A stretch of 64,000 bases of DNA from Gari tellinella (GCA_922989275.2 OV277858.1:104952794-105016793), one strand, 5' to 3'. Positions 42,060-51,799 are shown, numbered from the stretch's first letter. Notes: generated by a model not told the origin, from the letters alone. Program-made: numbers and translations.

Positions 42060-42396
42060 CAATTGAGAAAACGTTATTATTTCCTATTAAGCGCGTTGAA
42101 AACCCTTATGTCTATTGCAAATAGTTTGCCACTCAAAAATAAGATAATTGTCAGCATTTTCAAGAAATGGTCTTTTCTGAGTTTTCGTGTTTTATGTTTC
42201 GTAAAATTGCAAAATTTAGAATCTTTTTAACTATTTTAATATGAGTGGCAATGAGTTGGGCGCCAGATCAGCCACCGGGTTACCCGGCGTCTGATCTGGC
42301 TCCAAATTGTAAGCAAAAAGCAATTACCATCATTGTTTTAAAATAGCGTAATCCTTTTCATTTGGGGAAGACTACATATAACGTCTTCTCCATTGT
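42060..42396. mobile_element. Decayed MITE family A sequence, intron 1
   Basis: It looks like two overlapping decayed copies: left-end matches at 42060 and core plus right end at 42240-42396 (GTCTTCTCCATTG). Confidence 0.5.
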
Positions 42397-42452
42397 ATTA
42401 TCCAAAATTCGTATTTTATATATTAACCTCATCTCTCTTTGTCATTTTGCAG

Positions 42453-42512
42453 ATCGACGTCCCTCGAAAATGTTTCTTTTACTAGCACTAACGATCGGAG
42501 TTTGTTTTCAAG
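42453..42512 (+). CDS. Glycine-rich gene exon 2: start codon and signal peptide
   Basis: The acceptor GTCATTTTGCAG opens the exon. ATG at 42470 (context GAAAATGT) starts MFLLLALTIGVCFQ, a strongly hydrophobic signal peptide core. It leaves in phase 1 at CAAG|GTATGT. With exon 3 the region continues GGRA-DTGHH, and a signal peptidase cut after GGRA is plausible. The 17 nt before the ATG are 5' UTR. Confidence 0.8.
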
Positions 42513-42797
42513 GTATGTTTCGGAACTTTCTACAATAACAAGGGATAAATCTTTCCACCAAAAAGCCTTTGTGCAATTAAAACAAATCAACGAATACACA
42601 TCCGTAAAAAATGCTTGTTCATTGCATGTACATTTCAAACCATTTGACCAATTACCGCATAAATGTGGTTAAGTCTAGTGTTTATTAACCCATTTTCGCA
42701 CAGTGGATTCGCCCATGCTCATATATTTGAATAATGAATTCTGATATAAGGGATACCTGTTCTAATTTTTCATTTTCCTGTTTGTATTATTTTGAAA

Positions 42798-42878
42798 TTC
42801 AAGCAGCAAACAGTGTAGACTCTGATCAGACGCCGCATTATGCGGCATCTCATCAGAGTCTACACTGTTTCCCGTTGC
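42798..42878. repeat. Core 1 variant palindrome (GTGTAGACTCTGATCAG type)
   Basis: AAACAGTGTAGACTCTGATC/AGACGCCGCATTATGCGGC and inverse. The same type lies at 62012-62078. Confidence 0.75.
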
Positions 42879-43025
42879 CCTTTTATGGGACGATATGCAC
42901 AAATAGGTTAAGTAGATATAAGCATACAGTATAACACCAATCACCGTGTTTACTGTCCCTGAGTGTTTGGAGATTGGTTATTGTTTTGTTACACAGTGTA
43001 CAAACGTTATGTGCATGTAATGATA

Positions 43026-43250
43026 CAGTGGAGAAAACGTTATTCTTTCCCGTTTAAACGCAAACGTACGCAAACGCAAAACACTAAAACGCAGAAAAGT
43101 ACAACTTTTAGACAATTCTGATAATTCATCTTTATCTTGGTGGCAAACAGTTTAGAGCCGGCGTCTGATCTGGCTCCAAACTGTTTGTACTGCAAATAAT
43201 AGTTTTAGCGTAAACGCGTTTATTGGGAAAGGATAACGTTTTCTCCACTG
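43026..43250. mobile_element. MITE family A with 18-bp flanking duplication
   Basis: Intact ends; a deletion in the left core arm. The flanks repeat TATGTGCATGTAATGATA (left) and TATGTGCATGTCATGATA (right). Confidence 0.85.
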
Positions 43251-43585
43251 TATGTGCATGTCATGATACAATGGTTGACGTTCTCACCATTTTTGCCTGC
43301 CGATCGCGACCGCTCTTGTATTTCCGGCGTTACGCGGCATCTGATATAGCTCCACTCTATTTTAATGTTCAAAGATAAAAATGCTTAACTATGAAAATGA
43401 CAAATGACAAAAAGATGGCAGTTTCAAAGCAGACAACAGTGCGACCAAAAACAAATTTTAAAGAAAGTGTCTTTATTGCTGCAGGGCATTTGCTTGGTAA
43501 CATATTATTGCCGCTTGCCTATTACGTCACATTCGCTAATTGGTACATCTTTTTACATGTACATGTATTACTTATCATCGTCCAT

Positions 43586-43829
43586 AATAGTGAAAAACAC
43601 CATTCATTCCCTTCGAAATGCAAACAAAACGCAAACGCATCGCAAAGAAATGTAGAAAATGACAATGTTTTTGACAATTCTGAATGCTCATTTGAAGGCT
43701 AAAAATGTGGATAACAGTTTTGAGCCTGATCAGACGCCCGATTACCCGATGTCTGATCTGTCTCACAACTGTTTACAGTGGCAATAATTGTTTTAGCGTG
43801 ATCGCGTAAATTGGACAAGAACAACGTTA
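43586..43829. mobile_element. MITE family A, diverged, abutting the next copy
   Basis: Core TGATCAGACGCCCGATTACC. The right end is cut by the insertion of the following copy. Confidence 0.55.
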
Positions 43830-44076
43830 CAGTGGAGAAAATGTTATTCTTTCCCAATAAACGCGTTTACGCTTAAACTATAATTTCCAGTACAAACAGT
43901 TTGGAGCCAGATCAGACGCCGGGTAACCCGGCGTCTGATCAGGCTCCAAACTGTTTGCCACTCAGCTTAATATTTATAGACAGAATTGTCAAAAGGTTGT
44001 TATTTTCTACATTTTAGTGATGTGCGTTTGCGTTTCGTTTGCGTTTAAACGGGAAAGAATAACGTTTTCTCCACTG
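43830..44076. mobile_element. MITE family A, intact
   Basis: TA flanks, perfect core, both ends CAGTGGAGAA-type. Confidence 0.9.
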
Positions 44077-44137
44077 TATCTCCGAGTACTGTCGATTGTG
44101 TTGTACAATGTATGTCACATTCCTTAATTGGTACAGG

Positions 44138-44790
44138 GCTCCCTCTCTACAACGGCCCTTCCAACAATGACTCCCTGATTACAACGACCCATGCCGCATT
44201 TCCCTAAACAAGACAATTATGTCTAACGCTCGTCGCTTCAAACTTGCGTGCTGATTTATCTCAAAGTCACATATTGGACATATATAATGTCAAGTGGAAA
44301 ACAGCTTGAATCCAGATTTATAGTATTATCTTTTGCTTTAACATTGTCGCTTGCAAAACGTTTCAATTAAGATGTAGATTTATATATTATATATTTTTTT
44401 AATTAAAGAAATTTCAAGGTACGAGTGTCAAACGTGTTTGATACAGTGGAGAAAACGTTATTCTTTCCCAATAAACGCGTTTACGCTAAATCTATTATTT
44501 CCACTGCAAACAATTTGGAGCCTGGTTAGACGCCAGGTAACCCGGCGTCTGATCAGGCTCCAAACTGTTTGCCACTGATATAAAATTAAAAGTCAGAATT
44601 GTCAAAAAGTTGACCTTTTCTACATTTTAGTGTTTTGCGTTTGCGTTCCGTTTCCGTTTAAACGGGAAAGAATAACGTATTCTCCACTGTAGCAAAAGCT
44701 TAAATCTCACCAATCAAATGCTTGAGAACGACCTCAGACTCAACTCAAACTCTTTATCGTTGTACGGGAGGCTGTTGTAGGGAGGGAGCA
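44138..44790. mobile_element. MITE family J carrying a MITE A and half a palindrome F
   Basis: CAGGGCTCCCTCTCTACAAC start at 44138 and TTGTAGGGAGGGAGCACTAT end near 44790. The interior holds MITE A 44444-44689. Confidence 0.6.
44444..44689. mobile_element. MITE family A, near intact
   Basis: It sits inside a family J element (44138-44790) and is followed directly by half of a family F palindrome. Confidence 0.85.
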
Positions 44791-44833
44791 CTATATAAAT
44801 ATTTTCGCTAAATTCTTGTTTTTATTTTAACAG

Positions 44834-44908
44834 GAGGACGGGCGGACACAGGTCACCACTTCTCAGATAATGGTTTTAATGATGATGGACTCTTCTTGGG
44901 AAATGGAG
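44834..44908 (+). CDS. Glycine-rich gene exon 3: acidic/His N-terminal segment
   Basis: The 75-nt exon after TTTATTTTAACAG is phase 1 to phase 1. It encodes GGRADTGHHFSDNGFNDDGL FLGNG. It is acidic and aromatic, unlike the rest of the protein. The donor is GGAG|GTTAGC. The phase-symmetric exon could be skipped without breaking the frame. Confidence 0.77.
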
Positions 44909-45117
44909 GTTAGCGTCATTATTGAAAACAATTTGTGTAGAAGATATATTTATTTCTCATTTTTGCACGTACGAGAGTTGTCTCAAAATAATGTGACAAA
45001 TTTAATTTCAACATCTTATTTGCGTCTTTTCATTTTAATCATTTGTTATTTATTTTAAAGCAGCCTTTCGAAAAATAAAGAAAAGCACACCATGAAATTA
45101 TTAAATGCAAACATGTT

Positions 45118-45255
45118 TACAATGGAGAAGACGTTATTCTTCTCCGTTTAAACCCGAACGAAACGCGATGCACTTAAACGTAGAAACTGGCAACGTTTTG
45201 ACTCCAAACTGTCTGTAATGGGAAATATAAAAACTAAACTTAATGCTTTCAAATC
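45118..45255. mobile_element. MITE family A, half copy
   Basis: Only the left end and first arm are preserved (CAATGGAGAAGACGTTATTC). Confidence 0.5.
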
Positions 45256-45354
45256 CCCTGAAATGGTACTGTTTACAAATCCTTAGCCAAATTTTAACTT
45301 TGAAATACGGATATGTTCGACCCAGGGAAGCACGAAATTTTGCGAACGTTCTAT

Positions 45355-45566
45355 AAAGTAAAACTTCTCTATTAGATCAAATAAAGTAGAGACTTCTTAA
45401 TGGTACATGTATTAAAGACAAGTGACAGCTTAAATCATCATGTACGTAAAGCAGAAAGCTCATAAAGGAGCGTTCTGTTTTACTTACATCTTGCTTTAAG
45501 CAACCACCAGTCTTAAAACCCTCATACTAGACATTATTAAGTGGTCGTATAAGAGAGGTTTTACTG
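45355..45566. mobile_element. MITE family D, 34 nt before the glycine-rich repeat exon
   Basis: AGTAAAACTTCTCTATTAGA start and TAAGAGAGGTTTTACTG end. Core altered. Confidence 0.7.
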
Positions 45567-45600
45567 TATTGTAACTGATACATACTTTTACTTCATGTAG

Positions 45601-46905
45601 GCGCTGGTGGAGGCTTTGTCGGCGGTGGAATAGCTGGCCCTGGACAAGTTGGCGGAATGGGCATGTCACATAAGAGCTATGGTGGAATCGGTGGGGGACT
45701 TGGTGGTGCAGGAGGATTTGGGGGAATAGGTGGAGGTGCCGGGAGATTCGGCGGCAAACACGGTGGAGGTATCGGTGGAGGCATCGGTGGAATTGGTGGT
45801 GGTATCGGCGGAAGTATCGGCGGAAGTATCGGCGGTGGTATCGGCGGTGGTATTGGAGGTGGTATTGGCGGCGGATTTGGTCGTAAATATGGAGGAAGTA
45901 TCGGTGGAGGTATCGGTGGAGGTATCGGCGGTGGTATTGGTGGTGGTATTGGAGGCGGTATTGGAGGAGGAATTAGCGGCGGACTTGGTGGCAAATATGG
46001 CGGAAGTATTGGGGGAGGTATCGGTGGAATAGGCGGTGGTATCGGTGGTGGTATCGGCGGTGGTATTGGAGGAGGAATTAGCGGCGGACTTGGTGGCAAA
46101 TATGGCGGAAGTATTGGGGGAGGTATCGGTGGAATAGGCGGTGGTATCGGTGGTGGTATCGGCGGTGGTATTGGTGGTGGTATTGGAGGCGGTATTGGAG
46201 GAGGAATTGGCGGCGGACTTGGTGGCAAATATGGTGGAAGTATAGGAGGAGGTATCGGCGGAATTGGCGGTGGTATCGGTAGTGGTATCGGCGGTGGTAT
46301 TGGCGGTAGTATTGGAGGCGGTATAGGCGGGGAATTTGGAGGTAAATACGGAAGTAGGAGTGGCGGTAGCATCGGTGGTGGTATCGGTGGAGGTATTGGA
46401 GGTGGTATTGGTGGAGGATATGGCGGTAAATACGGCGGAATAGGCAGTGGTATCAGTGGAGGTATCGGAAGCGGTATCGGAGGTGGTATCGGTGGAGGTA
46501 TCGGAAGCAGTATCGGAGGTGGAATCGGCGGTGGCATTGGCGGAGGCTTTGGCGGTAAATACGGCGGATTGGGCAGTGGTATTGGTGGAGGTATCGGAGG
46601 CGGTATTGGCGGTGGTATCGGAGGCGGTATCGGAGGTGGTATCGGCGGGGGATTTGGTGGTAAATACGGAGGAAGTATTGGTGGAGGTATCGGAGGAATA
46701 GGCAGTGGTATCGGAGGCGGTATCGGAGGCGGTATCGGCGGTGGTATCGGCGGGGGATTTGGTGGTAAATACGGAGGAAGTATTGGTGGAGGTATCGGAG
46801 GAATGGGCGGTGGTATCGGCGGTGGATTTGGAGGAGCATCTGGGGGATTTGGCGGTAAATTTGGTGGTTCAATTGGAGGTGGTATTGGAGGATTCGGAGG
46901 GCGTG
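45601..46905 (+). CDS. Glycine-rich gene exon 4: GGGIGG repeat exon (435 codons)
   Basis: A single large phase 1-1 exon follows CTTCATGTAG. It opens GAGGGFVGGGIAGPGQVGGM, then runs as repeats of GGGIGG/GGIGGSI with about ten GG(F/L/Y)GGKYGG punctuations spaced near 35 residues. A 105-nt block (45961-46065) is repeated perfectly at 46066-46170. Another near-perfect 105-nt register occurs from 46638 to 46743. Tyr and Lys sit only in the punctuation. No Pro or Cys appears in the repeat body. Long open frames on the opposite strand and in shifted frames are shadows of this repeat. A family D MITE ends 34 nt before the exon. Confidence 0.88.
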
Positions 46906-47159
46906 GTAAGTATTTTGCATTTTAATACTCATAGCATGCTAAACGCCACTTTGCTGACAATTGCAAACTCTTTTTATCCAGACCAGATGTCACAAAGGGC
47001 AGTGTCTCATCTGGATCAAACTGTTTGCCACTTATATTCAACATTTTACTGTTTTATCGTCTGCTTTATCTACATCGTCTGCGAAGAAAAGTCAAAATCA
47101 TTGTTCATGTTCCTAAAAAGCAGGAACATTGATTTTGACATTTCTTCGCAGGCGATGTA

Positions 47160-47406
47160 CAGTGGAGAATCTGTTATTCTTTCCCGTTTAAACGCAAACG
47201 TACGCAAACGCAAAACACTAACACGTAGAAAATGTCAATTTTTAGATATTTTGTACAATTCATTTTTTATCTGAGTGACAAACAGTTTGGAGCCTGATCA
47301 GACGCCGGGTTACCCGGCGTCTGATCTGGCTCCAAACTGTTTGTATTGTAAATAATAGTTTTAGCGTAAACGCGTTTATTGGGAAAGAATAACAGATTCT
47401 CCACTG
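47160..47406. mobile_element. MITE family A with 32-bp flanking duplication
   Basis: Intact copy. The flanking sequence ATTGATTTTGACATTTCTTC plus GCAG.CGATGTA occurs on both sides (about 47128-47159 and 47407-47440). Confidence 0.88.
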
Positions 47407-47484
47407 TACATTGATTTTGACATTTCTTCGCAGACGATGTAAGTGAAACAGACGATAACTCAGCTTGACATTTAAATACAAGTA

Positions 47485-47661
47485 CAGTAAAACCTCTCTA
47501 TCACGACCACTAAAAAGAAGGCCAATTGATTGTACAAAAGACAGGTGACAGCTTAAAACAAGGTGACAGTAAAACAGAAAGCACCTTGATTTAAGCCGAT
47601 ACCTGTCATAAATGCCTAATAATCAACACAATTTAGTGGTCGTAATAGAGAGGTTCTACTG
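47485..47661. mobile_element. MITE family D, right core arm deleted
   Basis: CAGTAAAACCTCTCTATCAC start and AATAGAGAGGTTCTACTG end. The hairpin is cut after GAAAGCACCTT. Confidence 0.75.
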
Positions 47662-47674
47662 TACGTGTATTATA

Positions 47675-47920
47675 CAGTGGAGAATCTGTTATTCTTTCCC
47701 AATAAACGCGTTTACGCTAAAACTATTATTTACAATACAAACAGTCTGGAGCCAGATCAGACGCCGGGTAACCCGGCGTCTGAACAGGCTCCAAACTGTT
47801 TGCCACCAAGATAAACAAGAATTATTAGAATTGTCTAAAAGTTGTTCTTTTCTACGTTTTATTGCTTTGCGTTTGCGTACGTTTGCGTTTAAACGGGAAA
47901 GAATAACATATTCTCCACTG
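47675..47920. mobile_element. MITE family A, intact
   Basis: 246 bp, TA flanks. It starts 14 nt after a family D element. Confidence 0.88.
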
Positions 47921-47971
47921 TATATACTCTATCTGATACAGAGGACAATGTGGCATTATTTCCCGTTTTAA

Positions 47972-48329
47972 CCCTTTCACTCTAATAACGTCATAAAGCG
48001 CATTTGCAAACAGTTTGATCCCAATCGAAACTGCTTGCCACTGTTTTGAAATTACATCAGTTACAGTGGAGAATACGTTATTCTTTCCCGTTTAAACGAA
48101 ACGAAACGCAAACGCAAAACACTAAAACGTAGAAAAGTGCAACTTTTGGACAGTTCTGATAATTCATGTTTATCTTGGTGGCAAACAGTTTGGAGCCTGA
48201 TCAGACGCCGGGTTACCCGGCGTCTGATCTGGCTCCAAACTGTTTGTATTGTAAATAATAGTTTTAGCGTAAACGCGTTTATTGGGAAAGAATAACAGAT
48301 TCTCCACTGTACATTTGATCATGAAAGGG
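47972..48329. mobile_element. TTAA-type element (family C-like), middle layer
   Basis: Ends are CCCTTTCAC and GAAAGGG with TTAA duplications. It contains GCGCATTTGCAAACAGTTTG and is split at TA by the inner MITE A. Confidence 0.7.
48064..48309. mobile_element. Inner MITE family A, intact
   Basis: 246 bp, perfect core, TA on both sides. Confidence 0.88.
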
Positions 48330-48969
48330 TTAAACGCAAACGCATGCGCAATAAAACGATGAAAATGATAATATTTTGACATTTCTTACTATTCTGAGTG
48401 CCAAACAGCTTGTAGTCTGATCAGACGCCGAGTTCCCGAAATCTGTACTGCTCCCTAATTGTTTGCAATAGAAATAATAGTATAAGCGTAAACGCCTTAA
48501 TTGGGAAAGAATAACATCATCCCCACTGTGTCTGTAAATATATTTTGACTCCTCAAGGCACAGTCTGCTTTACTTTCAGCCTGTTTAAAGTTATCATCTA
48601 CTAGGATATATATGAAAAAAAGTACTTAAAGACCATTTCTCAGTCCATTGAAGGACCACCACCCCATATAACTGTCAAAACATGTGCAGCACAATCTCAG
48701 TTTACCTGGTGGAGTCCAGATTATACTCATGCTCTAGTGATTTTCAATGGTTGTTTCTAACCAAACTATCAAATATAAAGGTAGAGTCTCACACGAGAGG
48801 CTTCAACGGTTCTTTGCTAGCGACATGTCCATAACATCCATGATTTTTGAAAGGAAATTGTCTGGCAAAGTGTTATGATCGAAAGGTCATCTAGAGACGT
48901 CTTTAATATTTTGCCGATTTTATGACTGTTTAAAGTGTTGTGAAATAACTCCTTTCATGATAAAGTTTG

Positions 48970-49195
48970 AAGAGGTTTTTACCCCTTCGACGCCATATTG
49001 TCGTCTGCTTCATTATTATTGGCTGCAATATCGTTAAATGTTAGATATTTATAAGGCAATATAACTGACTTTTTTCAAAACAAGTGGCAACAATTTCGAC
49101 CCTGATCAAACGCCGCGTTATACGGCGTCTGATCAGTATCTAACCGTTTTGTAAATGCGCTTTATGACGTCATTGATCTCAATGAATGAGTTAAA
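48970..49195. mobile_element. MITE family C, diverged, inverted
   Basis: CCATATTGTCGTCTGCTTCA marker and core GACCCTGATCAAACGCCGCG. Confidence 0.6.
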
Positions 49196-49197
49196 AG

Positions 49198-49420
49198 GCG
49201 TACAATGATGCTATTCATTCCCATTTGAACGTAAACGGAACGCAAACGCAGAATGACAGCTCGCACACACTTACGGATGTTAATTTTGTATCTTAATGGC
49301 AAACAGATTGGAGCAAGATCAGACGCCGGGTAAACCGGCGTCTGATCTGGCTTTAAACTGTTTCCAAGGGAAATAATAGATTTAGCGTAAACGCGTTTAG
49401 TGGGAAAACGTTTTCTCCAC
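49198..49420. mobile_element. MITE family A, diverged, before exon 5 of the glycine-rich gene
   Basis: Core GATCAGACGCCGGGTAAACC and end CGTTTTCTCCACTG, 52 nt before the exon. Confidence 0.65.
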
Positions 49421-49472
49421 TGTACCTAGGCGAAAATAAAAGATATCTAATGTTGTGCTCTTCGTCATTTAG

Positions 49473-49592
49473 GTGGACGTTTCGGAGGAGCATCCTTTAG
49501 ACCACGCCCCATTATGAGAAGGAAAAGAATGGGTGGAATGGGAGGATTCGGTGGAATCGGCGGAATGTCCCTAGGAAGATCCAGATTTTCCA
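49473..49592 (+). CDS. Glycine-rich gene exon 5: basic Met/Arg-rich segment
   Basis: The 120-nt exon follows CGTCATTTAG, phase 1 to phase 1. It encodes GRFGGASFRPRPIMRRKRM, then GGMGGFGGIGGMSLGRSRFS. The basic cluster contrasts with the neutral repeat body. The donor is TTTCCA|GTATGT. Confidence 0.8.
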
Positions 49593-49780
49593 GTATGTAT
49601 TATTTTCTATGCATTGTTCGCTTTTCTGATGTACCAGATACTCTTTGTTACTAAAATAGGAGTGTTTACCTTGTGCTGTATTCATCCGCGCGATAGGGTA
49701 AATAGACGATGAAAAGCTGTAGAAACATGGTAACATCAAGGACTTTCCTCTGAAAGTTTTACCACGTCCGCTACCATGTA

Positions 49781-50026
49781 CAGTGGAGAATCTGTTATTC
49801 TTTCCCGTTTAAACGCAAACGTACGCAAACGCAAAGCAATAAAACGTAGAAAAGAACAACTTCTGGACAATTCTGATAATTCATGTTTATCTTGGTGGCA
49901 AACAGTTTGGAGCCTGATCAGACGCCGGGTTACCCGGCGTCTGATCTGGCTCCAAACTGTTTGTATTGTAAATAATAGTTTTAGCGTAAACGCGTTTATT
50001 GGGAAAGAATAACAGATTCTCCACTG
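49781..50026. mobile_element. MITE family A, intact
   Basis: 246 bp. A second, decayed copy starts immediately after it. Confidence 0.9.
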
Positions 50027-50029
50027 TAT

Positions 50030-50224
50030 ATAGTGGAGAAGATGTTATTCTTTTCCAACAAACGCGTTTACGCGAAAACATTTATTTCCATTGAAATCAG
50101 TTTTGAGCCTGATTAGACGCAGATATAACCGTTGTCTAATCAGTTTCCGAACCGTTTGCCACTCAGATTAACATGAATACGAGCGTATTCAAAATTGTCG
50201 AACACTTAATATGTTATACGTTTT
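50030..50224. mobile_element. MITE family A, right end missing
   Basis: GTGGAGAAGATGTTATTC start; decayed core; runs into the fold-back element. Confidence 0.5.
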
Positions 50225-50232
50225 ATTGCAAT

Positions 50233-50785
50233 GCTATAATTCACTAAAAAACATCGAACATTTGATTTACATTAGATTTAATATCTATTTAAATATCGAC
50301 CAAGAGCGATTTATTACAATATTTGTTGTCTTTATTATAACAAATCAAAATTTCAATTTCATGTCGCATAGTGAACAGGAAATGTTATAAAATTTAGAGT
50401 AATTTTGGATCAATATCAGACTTGTCTTAACACAAGCTGCAACTCTGTTATTAACGCAAAACGTCTTACATTGCTTCAGATTACTCAAGTATGTGGTAAA
50501 AACTATTTTGTACAAAGCTTAAAAAAACAAGGAGGGGTTATACTTTTAATATCCAAAGTTAATAACAGCGTTGAAGCTCGTGTACAGACAAATTTGATCT
50601 TGATCCAATTACTTTGTCAAAATCACTCTAAATTTTATAACACTTCCTGTTGACTATGCCACCTGAAATTGAAATTTCATCAGGGTTTGTTATAACTAAG
50701 ACAGCACCGGTATTGTAATAAATCGCTCGTGGTCGATATTTGAATAATGTTAATCAAATGTTCGATGTTTTTTGTGAATTATAGA
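50233..50785. mobile_element. Fold-back element with about 190-bp inverted arms
   Basis: The left arm (50233-50420) and right arm (50597-50785) are imperfect inverted copies, with ends CTATAATTCAC and GTGAATTATAG. Inside they share ACATCGAACATTTGATT, CGACCAAGAGCGATTTATTA and ACAGGAAATGTTATAAAATT. The 175-bp centre has no transposase sign. It lies in the last intron of the glycine-rich gene. Confidence 0.75.
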
Positions 50786-51084
50786 GTTGTAGCGTGTCGC
50801 CATATACACGTGATCTTCATCTAACCGACTTTTCAAATATTTTTTTATTTTTATTGCATTTCCTGTCGACTGTGTCAACCTTAGATGTAATATCAACAGG
50901 TTTTGTAATAATTATTACAATTCTTGTTTTTATCACATCTAAGGTTGCTACAAGCGTCTGTTTTTGTCCAAACTATTTACAAAGCCAAATGTTTTTTTTG
51001 TTGTCGGCAAAATGGTTAATAAAATTTCTGAAAAAAACCCCCTAGTTTTGTACGAAGCTAAAATATGCATCGTGTTATTTACAG

Positions 51085-51095
51085 AAACATATTAA
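51085..51095 (+). CDS. Glycine-rich gene exon 6: last codons (KTY, stop)
   Basis: The acceptor GTGTTATTTACAG follows an intron with a large fold-back element. In phase 1 the carried A plus AA gives Lys, then Thr, Tyr and TAA at 51093. The protein thus ends RSRFSKTY, a basic end with terminal Tyr. If the donor of exon 5 were shifted, a different short tail would be read, so the exact last residues are less certain than the rest. Confidence 0.6.
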
Positions 51096-51325
51096 AGTCA
51101 AGTACAAAGTACCAGATTACGGAGACGGACCCCAGAGTACCTAGTATAATTGTACAGCGACGACGTTGATAACGCGCAGGACATCAGAATACATGTACCA
51201 AGTACAAAGAAGACACAGATAAAGCCAATGGAGAAGATCTTAGTCTACCTTAAGGACGAGGATCAACATATCATTCATTATCATTTGTAAATGTTAAGGA
51301 GATAATAAAATCTAGCATACGACAC
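51096..51325 (+). other. Glycine-rich gene 3' UTR with polyadenylation signal
   Basis: About 210 nt of non-repetitive sequence follows the stop, then AATAAA at 51304-51309. Cleavage is expected near 51320-51330. MITE sequence resumes about 40 nt further on. Confidence 0.65.
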
Positions 51326-51416
51326 ACACGTCTTTATTATGTTATTTTTAGTGCAATTTGGTTAGCTATAGTGAAACCTCTCATTACGATCACTAAATTG
51401 TGTTTATTACCAGGTA

Positions 51417-51663
51417 CAGTGGAGAATCTGTTATTCTTTCCCGTTTTAAACGCAAACGTACGCAAACGCAAAGCGCTAAAACGTAGAAAAGAACAACTTT
51501 TGGACAATTCTGATAATTCTTGCTTATCTTGGTGGCAAACAGTTTGGAGCCTGATCAGACGCCGGGTTACCCGGCGTCTGATCTGGCTCCAAACTGTTTG
51601 CACTGCAAATAATAGTTTTAGCGTAAACGCGTTTATTGGGAAAGAATAACAGATTTTCCACTG
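51417..51663. mobile_element. MITE family A nested in a family D remnant
   Basis: Intact copy at TA. The flanks are the two parts of a family D element (51369-51416 and 51664-51705). Confidence 0.88.
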
Positions 51664-51799
51664 TATTTAAAGCAGATGACTGCTTAAAGCAAGGCGAACG
51701 TCTGGACTTGACGGGTATTTGCAAACCAGATTGTCTTGACCCAGATCAGCCACCAAGTAACACGGCGACTGATCTGGATCCAAACTGTTTCACATATGG

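Larger units (their letters stand above)
47944..48528. mobile_element. Old MITE family A, outer layer of a second three-level nest
   Basis: The left remnant ends at TTAA 47968-47971 and the right part resumes at 48334 (ACGCAAACGCATGCG) and ends CATCCCCACTG. Confidence 0.65.
41670..51325 (+). other. Gene span: secreted glycine/isoleucine-rich structural protein
   Basis: Six exons with matching phase 1 junctions give a 517-residue product (43+75+1305+120+11 coding nt, including the stop). It has a signal peptide (MFLLLALTIGVCFQ), a short acidic/His stretch (ADTGHHFSDNGFNDDG), and about 430 residues of GGGIGG-type repeats punctuated by GGKYGG. A basic Met/Arg-rich segment (RPRPIMRRKRMGG) and a C-terminus GRSRFSKTY follow. 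A Gly-rich body with a basic, Tyr-ending tail resembles molluscan shematrins. GGMGG/GGFGG pieces recall abductin. The role is probably an extracellular matrix, shell or ligament component. Introns 1-5 are loaded with MITEs. Confidence 0.8.

Noticed and set aside
45677..46537. A 286-codon Ile-Pro-Pro-Pro open frame on the minus strand
   Set aside because: It is the antisense shadow of the GGGIGG repeat. The plus-strand frame has a signal peptide exon, phase-matched introns and a sensible C-terminus.
45730..47274. Plus-strand Val/Glu/Ser-rich open frames in the glycine-rich exon
   Set aside because: They are shifted-frame readings of the same repeat and run into MITE sequence.
49512..49739. 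Minus-strand 75-codon open frame over glycine-rich exon 5
   Set aside because: It is antisense to a well-supported coding exon, with no splice or domain support.
51096..51144. A longer C-terminus (HIKVKYKVPDYGDGPQST) for the glycine-rich protein
   Set aside because: It needs phase 0 at exon 6, but exon 5 leaves phase 1 at its only good donor, which gives KTY and a stop.
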